Source: Rhynchosporium graminicola
Lineage: Eukaryota > Ascomycota > Leotiomycetes > Helotiales > Ploettnerulaceae
Assembly (NCBI GenBank): GCA_900074885.1
Contig: FJUW01000011.1
Location: 372,001 to 436,000 of the forward strand
DNA: 64,000 nucleotides
Direction of reading: 5' to 3'
A program made the position numbers and the translations under genes. Below are positions 34,382 to 44,505 of this stretch, piece by piece. Each line of letters begins with the position of its first letter. Position 1 is the first letter of the stretch. The notes under the pieces were generated by a model that searched no databases, was not told where the DNA came from, and saw only the letters and a program-made list of their open reading frames with translations.

Positions 34382-37306
34382 CTATGTAACAATCGAGTCC
34401 ATGACAACCCCCGTCCCAGTCCCTTTCCCAATGCCCTTCGTCCGTCCCTTAAGAACCGCTTCGATAGCTCGTCCTACCGCGTTCAAATCTCCAAGCAATG
34501 TTACATGACCTCGGTCGCTCGATATCCGTCCTCCGTAAGCTACCTGGTATCCCTTTGGTAGCATTGCCTCTTTTGCCAAGCAAACCCCGTCACCACTGGC
34601 AAATGCCAGATTATCATACACATCAGCACAAGGAATAGAGTCTAGACCATCGACTTTGGCGCCACAACAAGTCGGTATGGCTTTTCCATAGATCAAAGCA
34701 AGGGGAGGATATACGTTTGCGGCAGAATGCTGGGGATTGAAATGTAATTCTTGCTTGAACTTTTTCGTTTCCCGGAGCGTGCGTTCTAGGTAGGCGATTG
34801 CCTTTTCCCGCGGAATAGTGACTGCGGTCGAGACGGATGTGTTTGTACTTTGGCCCTTACTAACTGGGTTCGCTTTTTTGCTCATTCCTGCCATCTGTGG
34901 TGCTAGAGTTCGATCTGTACCGCCCTCGAGCCCTCGTAGCACATCCGCTGCACGGGTGGTTTTACTAGGTGGGGATGGCGAGCGTCGAGAATCTTCCGTG
35001 CCCCCGGCTTCAGTCATTGTATTTTGATACATCGGAGGGGAAGAGCCTGAGGTCGATTTCTTGTTAGGCATGGGAAGACTTAGCAAGCTACCAGGCATAT
35101 TGAGAAGGCCTCCTAGTGCACTTGGTGGTGGATTTTTCGGAGGCAATGGCGGATCTGTACATGGAGACAACCGATACTTTATCCAGTCGTCGACGTTGAA
35201 GAAGTCAACAGGATATTTCTCTTTGGTCTTGATGTCGACAAAGCATCCTTTATCCTCAGGAAGCAAAACGAAACTTGTCCGTAGTGTAAAATTGACTTGT
35301 GCGGTGAGCACCCTAGAGCTTAATAAGACGGAGTCCCCATTCCTGAGAGGCCCTAGAATATTCACACAAGCCTGGGGTACGCCTGCATATATGACTCCAG
35401 AAAACAGGTCTGGTCGTCGGTTAACGACATGGCGTGTGATGAGACCACCCAAGCTGTGTGCAATAACGAGTGCACCACGTTCCACTCCCGGATAGCCAGA
35501 GGCGTTCAAGTTATTCGAAGGCAACGTCTCAAGGAACTTTTGTAACTGTCGACTCAACAAATGAGGACTTAAGCGCCAATCGTAGCCGTAATCCCACACT
35601 CGCAGCTTTCCACAACGTGCATTCTCGCTTTCTGCCAACCTCTTGAACAGTCGCTTGCTGATATCAACAGGCCCGATATTTTGAAGCATACCGGATGGGT
35701 AAATCGTCTCTGGCATACGTTCCTCATCTTCTGGTTCTAGTCCGACCTCTAGGTCCACCTTTCGAATGTTCAATCCAACTTTTACCGGAACCCACTAGGT
35801 AACTGTCCGTTAGTAATGGTCATATCAGGAGGATCTGGGTAAAAGGATTAGACATGTCTCGGGATTATCTTGAGGCATCCACAAAATGAAAATTCAGGCT
35901 CCCCCACTACCTACTACTTGTCGATTGTTTTTGGTTGAGCGAAGGATCGACCCTCGATAGCCTCCCATGATGACGACGTCTCCAGTTAGATCCTCCATAG
36001 CCCGGTCCAGGAACGTAGAATTTGGACCATCCGTAGGCGTCCGCACGGTTTCAAAGGCAGCTTCTGGTCTCGACACCGCCGCACCGATCATCCCGGGGGC
36101 AACGGCTGGCGGTTCTGTACTTGACTTCTTCTTTGCAATAGTGCCAGTAAGAATATCTGGGATGTAATTAGTCTCTGTCCTCCATCTGGCAGGAGTGCTC
36201 GCTGTATTTATAAAGTTCATGTTGAAACCAAAACTGGAGACGCGAGGCATACTAGGCATACTGGGCATGTTGGGTAGACTAGGCATCTGAGGCATCTGAG
36301 GCATTCTAAAGCTAGACCGGTCTTGCAGAGAATCTCTAATCGCCTTGACACGTGAATTGACTTGCTGGCTATGATTCTCGAAGCGAGAATCATCGCCAAG
36401 AGAAGACGCCCGAGATAGAGAATGATAAAGTAAAGAGTTATCCGACGTTGATCTTCGTAGAGGCGCTGGTCGTTCCTGTCCAAAAGATGCTTTTTGCGAA
36501 CGAGGTGCGGAACTTGGCTCGGACGTTTGAGATCGAGGAGTCCACGACGGAGATCCTCCAGACACTGAAGGGCTTGCTGACCTGGCTAGGTTCGAACGGG
36601 ATGGCTCTCTGGAGAAGCTCAGAGAGCCGCCTGACCTGGCTTTCGTATTTGAAGAACTCCCAAACATGTTTCCAACCTGCGCCATAGATGGAAGTCCCTT
36701 CGGCAGTAGTTTCCTCAATGCCTCTGCACCACCTGACAGAGACCTCGTCCGGGAGCCGTTACCACTGAATACAGCAGCGATGGAAGATGGATGCGTGGTG
36801 TCTTTATGCTCTGAAGCAAATGGCTTCGGTCCTGTGAGCCAGGGAGTAGGAAGCGGAGGTTCCTCAAAATTCGGTGAAGGCAGCTTCCCAAGCGAGAGCC
36901 CATTCATTGGTTTATACAACTCGGACACCTCTTTGCCATAAGAACCTGAGTTTGCTACGGTTTCATGCTCTTTTGGATTCGATGGATTCTCTGGAAAACG
37001 CTCTAATGCTGGAGGAGTCTCAAAATCGCTATCGAAATAACCTCCTGCTTCCACCTCCTCCATCGCGGCGGCCTTCTCGATTGCTGGCGTCCTAGCAGAC
37101 TTCAGGTGAGTGGCAACTCGACTCATAGATAGTTCTATAAGAGATTGAGCGTCTTCTTTCGACAACGGGGACACTGCCATGGCTTCTTGATCTTTTTCAT
37201 TATCATCCGAAGCTTCATAAAGGTGTGTCGTAAAAGAAGGCAGGTCATAGGCATCAAATGTTGTATTGCTTTGAGCCACGGGGCCGCCACTTCCGGAACC
37301 CGACAT
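34382..37306 (-). CDS. Lipase-like alpha/beta hydrolase with long disordered N-terminus
   Basis: 934 residues; exons 37306-35915 and 35794-34382. The donor after RQV is chosen because RQV-WVPVKVGLNIRK continues a family-like strand. The C-terminal half is an alpha/beta hydrolase: GDVVIMGGYRGSILR, LRVWDYGYDWRLSP and the nucleophile elbow IAHSLGGLITRHVV (catalytic Ser in HSLGG), resembling LCAT/PGAP1-type lipases. Asp and His partners cannot be fixed by eye; RGHVTLLGD near the C-terminus is a candidate for His. Residues 1-400 are Ser/Pro-rich, low complexity, with an MPQ/MPS tandem run (MPQMPQMPSLPNMPSMP). No signal peptide. It is probably an intracellular lipid hydrolase; substrate unknown. 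Its intron is near-identical to one in the MFS gene. Confidence 0.88.
35795..35914 (-). mobile_element. Introner-like intron copy B (intron of the lipase-like gene)
   Basis: A 120-bp intron, GTAGGT...TACCTAG, similar over its full length to intron copy A at 20169-20288 in an unrelated gene. Here the ends TAGGTA and TACCTA are perfect 6-bp inverse complements just inside the splice sites. It contains an ACTAAC branch site. The surrounding protein reads through smoothly when it is removed. Confidence 0.7.
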
Positions 37307-37485
37307 AATGTTCTGATCCGTATCCGCAGCTTATGAGATACGTCGAGTATAAGCAACGGGCTAGGAGTGAGAGGAACGGTTTGGTGTTGGTGAACAATTC
37401 TGTTTGTAATACAGATTGAGCCGGATGCTCGGAGCTGGAAAGGGCCGATGGGTTACCGTGAAAATTGTGAGTTAGAGGTTGCTTG

Positions 37486-38210
37486 GGATCTGTTCCGATT
37501 TATTCAGCAAATGCCACTTTGGCCAAAATCACCACGACTTTGACCAAATAATGCCTAGTCTGATCAAACTAGAATTTTGATCAATATGTCTGTCATTTGG
37601 CCAACAATTCAAATATGTTAATGAATAGTTAATGAAACGTCAATTAAATTGTCTTTGGTCAAATCAAAGATACTCAGTGAGGCTCTACTTTGAAAGCTAT
37701 TTTAGTAGGAGTTACTTACAATATTCCAATAGCTAAAGAGCTCTTAATAGTACCTAAGAAGATCATACTTCCGGTGGCAGATGTACTCATAGCTAGAAGA
37801 AAGTGCATTGTTACGCAGCAGAAGATTAGTACCCGGGCAACACAAACACGGCAAGAACAAGGTAGGAAGACAGGGAGAAAGAGGTTCCGGGATAGAGGTT
37901 GATCCAGGTGCTTCAGTGGAAGCTGGAGAGGAGAGTAATGAAGTAATGAAGTAGTTGCTAGCTCTCCTACACCTCTTCCTGCTAGAAAGAGGAAGGCGCC
38001 GGAGAGATTTGAGCCTTCAACGACGAAAAGACAGCGTGGTAGTAGGTAAACCGCATACTTGTAGTATTAGAAATCTCCTCTTCTGTCTTGTAAATCTAGT
38101 TTGATGTGATATTGGCTAAGTTATAGACATTTTGGTCAGATTCGCAAGTATGATCAAAATCCGATTGATTTGGTGAAATCGGTATTTGGTGAGAAATTTG
38201 GAACAGATCC
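37486..38210. mobile_element. Degenerate DNA transposon with long terminal inverted repeats
   Basis: The two ends are inverse complements: a perfect 11-bp terminus GGATCTGTTCC (37486-37496, complement at 38200-38210), continuing as an imperfect repeat for about 100 bp with shared CAAAT.CC, TTT...CCAAA and CTGA.CAAA blocks. Repeated TTTGGTCAAA-like motifs lie near the left end. About 725 bp in total, too short for an intact transposase. A short open frame inside (37690-37902) with a basic C-terminus could be a transposase scrap, but I cannot assign it. No clear target-site duplication is visible. It lies about 180 bp upstream of the lipase-like gene start. Confidence 0.65.
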
Positions 38211-38745
38211 TCGTTGACGCCGAAAGTGAGAACAGGGCTGAGACTGTACTTATTGCAGCGAATTATAGTTTACTTGTATTCCTGTGGAAACTCAGATACT
38301 TAATAGACTTACGAGTACAGTCCTCTGTGACCACCCTCTTTAATTAAAGAAGGTTCATGCTCCCTACTTGGAGGGTAATCCCGCAATACCGATACATCGT
38401 CAAACCAGGTTCTACAGTAGGTGAGCGTGCATAATAAATGTCATCGGATTTTATGAATCCCCAATATTTTTCGATAGAAATCCAGAATATACTAAGAAGA
38501 AAATGAAGCTATTCAGTTAGTTCTCTTGATAATTAGAGTTACAAATGAAGTTATATTAACCATAGAGAAGATTCCCAGCGTATTCCCAGCATATTACAAG
38601 TGAGAGCAATAAGTTGGCTCTCCTTTATACTTAGTACAGGCCCAAAAGATCAACCATTTGCTGTCTGTGCGTAGTACCAGAATATTCCACTGTGCAAGGG
38701 GTAATAGTTAATCAGCTATTGCGCTTTCCCTAACTTTTCCTGAAA

Positions 38746-38815
38746 GTAGTAGATTCTGGGGCCGATAGCACAGACAACGAATAGTAGATCTTTACGGCCT
38801 GTACGAAGTAGGTTC
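38746..38815. repeat. Dispersed repeat, copy 1
   Basis: About 70 bp similar by hand alignment (about 70%) to 43881-43951. Shared blocks include ATCTGGG/TTCTGGG, TAGCAC.GACAA, AATAGTA and CCTGTACGAAG. Both copies lie in AT-rich gene-poor DNA, so they may be ends of one decayed transposon family. Confidence 0.5.
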
Positions 38816-40926
38816 TAGAATTAATTATGATTTCCCTTTCCTAGAAAACTCAGAATACTCATAGCTAGGGCGAATTAGAGATATCTCGAAAAGGATTAGG
38901 GAAAGTATAATACTTGAGGGACTTGGGGAAGAAAAAGGGGGTTTAGCGGTAGGAAAGCTTTCTAATAGCGGCAGGTATTCATAAAATCCGATGATATTTA
39001 TCATGTACGTTCACCTACCGAAAACTCTAGTTCTACGCTGTTATAGCGTTCCGGAAGTGCTTTATTTAGCAGGGAGCGATTTCAAACATGATAAACCCTG
39101 TATGTAAGGTATTCAAACATTTAAACGTTGTGGAGTGGCTTGGGCTCATGAGACGTATGTTCATTTCATGGGTTTTGCCCTGTCTTGAGGGTGTGTAGGA
39201 TATCTTTACGCCTCTTTGCTCTTATCTAGTCTTAGTGTACTTGCGCAAGGATTCACCAGCCATATCAAAACATTAAAGACAGGAAGCTGCTCGCAGTTAA
39301 AATGTCACCGGAGCTCTACGTGGACATTCGCAAACGTCTTGAGCCCAATCGTACATGCGGCGTAACGTAGTAGCCTACTACGAAGTACAACGACAAGCCG
39401 AAAATGGTGTTGACGTCAAGGCGTCAATCGTCCGAATGTCACTGCCCTTCCTGATTTTTCCCGAACAGTATCGTAGAACCTCCTTTCGTGCAAGAAAGAC
39501 ATGTTTGAGCAGGCAATTCTCGTTCCATGTGAAGCCGATAGTGTCTTAATATTCAGCGGGGTTGGTCTTCACGTTGAAGATGCCACAGCTTTTGATGCCG
39601 GCTGCGAAACCAATACAATAATTAATTAATTGCCTTACGCCGCGTTTACGAGCCGGTCACGATCCGAGTAGTTTCCACTCGAGTAGAGCAAATCTTGTAG
39701 ATTGCGGAATCTTATCATGCTTACTTGGTCCAGCCAGGTGATCAAGCTCAAAGTTTCCTTTGATGGAGTCAAGTCGTACGATGTCGTGAGCGGTGTGGGA
39801 ACAACGCCAGTCTATCAATAGGGGTTATTCGTCTTCGACTTTCAATTGGTTCCGCAAACATTCGCTGTAACTGTACCGCACCTTAACTCCTCTTATCAGC
39901 GTATGCCCAGCCATCCCGACCCTGTCGAGCATTCGATTCTAGACTGGCCAAGCGAGCGAGAGACTACGGAGGTAGTAGACAGGTGCATGTGCAAATGAAA
40001 GTCCCAACTCGACATCACAGGCTCGACTGAAGTCGCCGACGCGTTAAAAGATATCCGCGACACAATATTTGCAAGCCATGTAAACATCTATAGTGACTTG
40101 ACTTTCGTCACAGCTTCCTTTGACAAGGGAGAAAAGGTTTCTCCAAGTTTCCCGACTCGTCCCGCTGGGGATGAAGTCATCTCGCTGTCATATTGTCCGA
40201 TAGGCGTACTGTTCATATACCCGTGGACGATGATGGTACAGTTCGACACACACGGCATTATTTCCTGATTTGTCTTCTAGGCGGCTCCATACCTTCCAGA
40301 ACATTTCGAAGAGCTGGGTGTGTTTTGTTTGAGACCTTCGATTCGGGCTACCCTGTATAATGTCAGTGACCATGCAGCCATTTGGCGCCCGCTGTTTTTA
40401 CATTAGCATGTTTCGAATCTCATGTAGGTACATGCAAGACTGATTTGTAGGCGCATCACGTTTTCCAGGGCAAGTATCAAGTCAAGAACGTGGGATAGAG
40501 ATCTTCAAGGTGTTATGTTTCTCCCTGACTGCTCTCGTTATTTACTTGACTTTAGTCATCTAGGGCACGGAATCACAGGAACTGGAAAACGGGGAAAGAC
40601 ATGTCAGCCAAGAAAGAAAGTATTGATTCAGAAGTTGAATTTCGGACCGTTGTGTGCTAAAGCTACCTCGACGGAAAGATCGAACATTATCCCGTTGCCT
40701 GACTAGATCTCGACAAAATGCTGACTCCAACCCAAGATGCTACAATACAAAGTACAGCGAAAGCTCGTGCCGGTCCAGAATTTAGAAATTACAAAGAATG
40801 TAATTTAGACCACAAGGCGTGTTCCAAATCGAAGGGTGTGTATAAACGCTCAAATCCTCATTTTTCGTAAAAGCCGTGACCTGAGTCGAAGACATGTTGA
40901 TTCAGAGTTCACATGTAAGCGTAAAC

Positions 40927-41598
40927 TTAAGCGAAGATCATGAAAGCGGCAAGACCGGCGAGAGCAAAAACGATGGAGCCCTGTACGTTGGATGCAGATC
41001 CCTCAATTGGGTTGGGTGGCTTCGTGTTGTTGTTGTGGGTAGCGTTGTTGTGGGGTGGGAAAACTCCACCAGTAGGCTTAGGATCGTATGTGTTGACTGG
41101 TGGGGTGACAACTGGTGCGGTTGGGGCACCAGTTGGGGTGACAGTCACGTAGATGACAGTTGGTACGCAGGTGGAGATGGTCTGGACGATAGGATTCGAT
41201 GCGGGATAGGTTGGGACGGACGCGGGGTGAGTCTCAACTGGGTTCTCAGCTGGGTAAGTCTCAACTGGGACACCAGCTGCGTAAGTCTCAGCAGCTGCGT
41301 AAGTTGGCACAGCTGAGGTGGAAACGTTGGCGTAGCCAGTTGGGTGGGGGGGTGCAGCCTCTCCAGCGTAGGTGGTGACAGCTGCTGCGTAAGTCGTAGT
41401 AGAGACCACAGTCGACCTGGCAGGGCAGTAGGTGACAGTTGGGTGGCTGAAGTTTAGTTAGCGTATGAAGGGTAATGTGAAGAAAGAAAGATTATGGACT
41501 CACCAAGAAGTAATGGTAATCTCCTCAGTCTTGTAGACAACGTTACCGGCGGAAGCGACGGTAACCACGAAGGCAGTGGCGGCGATGGAGAAACGCAT
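40927..41598 (-). CDS. Secreted GPI-anchored cell-wall protein, Thr/Pro-rich
   Basis: 204 residues; exons 41598-41504 and 41446-40927, intron 57 bp. The start MRFSIAATAFVVTVASAG is a good signal peptide, preferred over an upstream in-frame Met because it places the signal at the N-terminus. The mature part is rich in Thr, Pro, Tyr, Ala and Val with repeated YAAxxxTYA and ETYPAENPVETHPA units, likely O-mannosylated, and four Cys, including the pair CHPTVTYC near the start. The end NVQGSIVFALAGLAAFMIFA follows a small-residue omega region (EGSAS), as in GPI attachment signals. It resembles fungal clock-controlled/wall proteins of the CCG-6 kind, but the resemblance is mainly compositional. Confidence 0.85.
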
Positions 41599-42228
41599 CT
41601 TGATTCTAGGTTGGTTGATTGGGAGGAGTTGGGGGAGGAAGTGTTCTAAGAGGTGCTGAAAAACGGTATTATTGAGCTGTTTCTGTTCTGTAAAAGAATG
41701 GACGACCGAAGTCAAGGTATCAAGAGGATGATATAAGTTGAAAGTTGGCTGTTGGGCTGAGGAAAGAAGAATGGACTTCGGAGGCAGAGAGAGTTATATA
41801 AGAACGTTTGGGGGAAATTAAACAGACGCTTGCAAGGAAGAGATTGCCTGTCAATCAATTTACCATCCATGCCGGCCGGTTGGACACTCATTTCGATCTT
41901 CATCCCATCAACATGGGGGTGCTAAGGGGGGGGAAGGGGGCAGTTGCACGGCGGGCAAACAATATGACTAGTACAAGTAAATAGGTAGAAGGCTGTGAGC
42001 TGTAACAGGCTAAGCGAAATTTGTGCCCAGAGCGCCTCAGCCACAGACAGGATAATTTGATTTATGCCAATCAACTCCAGTCGACATCCATAACCACAGG
42101 AAGACCATACCATGTGCTGGACCTGGACTCGAAGAACCGGGCAGTCGCAGGGAGGTAGGCCGCAGGACCCTCGAGGTTGTGGGCGCCGAGATTGGGTCTC
42201 TTGGCTGATAGGATGGACCATGTGAGGA

Positions 42229-42289
42229 GTGAGAGCAGTGAGAGCAGTGAGAGCAGTGAGAGCAGTGAGAGCAGTGGGAGCAGTGGGAC
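42229..42289. repeat. Minisatellite, 9-bp unit GTGAGAGCA
   Basis: Six to seven tandem copies, the last two diverged to GTGGGAGCA. It lies about 630 bp upstream of the wall-protein start. Confidence 0.8.
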
Positions 42290-43880
42290 GGACTGGGTCT
42301 GGATCAGGATCAAACCGCCTCTAAAAAGGTTTTAATGCAGGTCCGAAAGGTGCCATTCTCCTTGGCCGAACTGCTTCCACCACTCACAAGTTACAATTCA
42401 GACTCGCGACATGACATGACCCTCAAATCCATCAAGCAAACCTCCAAGCCGGGCGCGATCAGGAAGGTTGATAAACATCCGCCAGAGAAAGATCGATGGC
42501 GGAGAATGGAGTCCGCTGGTCCGTTGCTTACCTTCCATACAGCGAGAGAGAGAGAGAGAGAGAAGAGAGTATGCGGCTATTTCTGTACCCATCACAAGCT
42601 TATTGAACTCAAGCCTCCATCTGCCATCTTGGAGCTGCTGTCCAACGATGGCTGTGAGGGCCCGTCACTGCCAATTACACCGAATCCTCCTAGCGAGCAG
42701 CTTCAGCTGCATGCAGTCTGCGGATAAAATTGCCGCTGGAGACACGCTTGCCAGTTTTCGTCCCATTTCCATTTCAAGCTCTCAAGCCAAGACCCCATCC
42801 TTATCTAAGGGCACGACCGGTCCGAGGGTGGCCCCGAGGATGAGACGGTGTGGAATTCCTATGCGGACCGTCCAAGACTCCAGCCCTAACAGGAGAGACT
42901 TAAACGATCTTCTGGAGCTTGTGGAGACGATAAATGTGGCCCAAACTCTCTACTCTGTATATTTGTATCTCCTTAGAACCGGCGAATCGCACCATGATGC
43001 AGTAGTGGGCTTCTGGATCCTGTAGTTGAAACTCACTGGAATTCATTTCTGCACCTGGCGGCACTCGATGTCCACTGTGTTCAGAAGCTCAGGGGAAGTG
43101 GAGAACGACTTGTAGGGTCAGCAAATATTCGCAATGCAAGTATTCTCATGCAGTGACAACCTCTGGTTGATCTACCCAATCTCGTTTCAATCCCCAAGGA
43201 ATCTGGACCGTGGCATTTCAAGCGACCGCAAGCTCCCGGCCAAGATGTCTGATTCTGGACAATACTGGTCGTGTGTGAGAACGACAATCTTACAGCAGGC
43301 GGCAATATCCAGGTTCCTGTGGACCATGTTGGATTTGGAAGATTGCGGTGGCGATTCGGGATTTGACGGTGGTCCACACGGATGTGGCTGAGGGGAGTTG
43401 TGCAAATTGCTCAGATATCTCCGTGCGAGCATCTTCCCATCTTTTGACTTTCGACTTTCCACTGGTAGGAACAATTGAAACATATGCCCAGGGACCTCAT
43501 GTTAGTCTTCAGATGACTGACGACATTGACAATCTCGCATAACCGTGGGTCAATCTAATCTTCACAGCATCGGTCTGAAAATAGTCAGTCTTTTCCAGAG
43601 TTCCGATGCTTCGATTGCGTTCTTGAAACGGCTCAGCATACCTGGACTCCCGGCTCTCGAAAGTATATTAGATTAGGAGTGACGTGCACAACAGTCGACG
43701 TGCTGTATCTACTCGACTATCGATGCAGGCTATCCCTACATGACTGATTTGATTCGATCTTCTCCCTTTACCGGAATCTCCGAAAAGGCATCACTTTCGC
43801 ATGCTTTCCTACAAATAGTACTCTACAGTATGTCGGGTTGGCAACAAGTGTAACAATGTACTTTTCAAACTCTTCTATAA

Positions 43881-43951
43881 TGAGTAGAATCTGGGTTATC
43901 TAGCACGGACAAAAATAGTAAGATTTTTCCACCCTGTACGAAGCATTCTTC
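43881..43951. repeat. Dispersed repeat, copy 2
   Basis: Partner of 38746-38815, in the same orientation. See that entry for the shared blocks. Confidence 0.5.
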
Positions 43952-44505
43952 TCTCAAGCAAGTGTGTGGAGCCCTGACCACGAGTGCTTCATGCTTGTGC
44001 ATATTTAGTCCACAGTATCACCCGGGCGCGATGCCAATTTTTTGGTCTGGTCAAGTCTTATCTCTGTTTACGGATCTTATTGTAAATACAATCAGGTCGT
44101 CAAATCCTGCGTTAACAATAGAAAGATTCGACTATCCTGTCCATGCGTCGTCTTGACCTGAACTATTCATTACCCACAAGCCATGAACCAGCCACGACTA
44201 CTGTGACCGCCATATCAGGAGTGTGAGCCTAAAAGAGCACGTTTATGAAGTAGCGCATGGCTCTCTGCTCATTCGCAACATGGCATTTCCATTCCACGGA
44301 TGACTTGGTAGAGACTACTTTTCCCATCGCCCTTCGGAATGTCATTGTTGTAGAACGAGCATATAGTCCTAGACGCATATAGTCCCGGGCGAGATTTCTA
44401 TCCAGTAGATCCCGAGATGTTGCGGTGGGTACGAAGTCCATATCCACTAGAGGCTTTGGCGATTTTTTCTCTATGAGATGTTTGATTCCAAGCAAGAAAG
44501 GGGCC

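Larger units (their letters stand above)
37307..40926. other. Repeat-rich, gene-poor region
   Basis: Contains the TIR element at 37486-38210, then AT-rich degenerate sequence to about 39000 with one copy of a dispersed repeat (about 38746-38815). At 40011-40268 there is an open plus-strand stretch (DITGSTEVADALKDIRDTIF onward) with no start codon, and overlapping minus-strand frames 40373-40188 and 40087-39896, none recognised. They may be remnants of one gene. Confidence 0.4.
41599..44505. other. Intergenic region with minisatellite and dispersed repeat copy
   Basis: Upstream of the wall-protein gene. Contains a minisatellite (about 42229-42289), a GA run (about 42544-42563) and a dispersed repeat copy (43881-43951). 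An open minus-strand frame 44495-44229 just after the TFIIIC gene has no family resemblance. ORFs around 42335-43025 pass through simple repeats and are not credible. Confidence 0.4.

Noticed and set aside
42335..43025. Overlapping plus-strand open frames of 130 and 185 codons
   Set aside because: They run through a GA simple repeat (ERERERE) and change character on both sides; no conserved segment.
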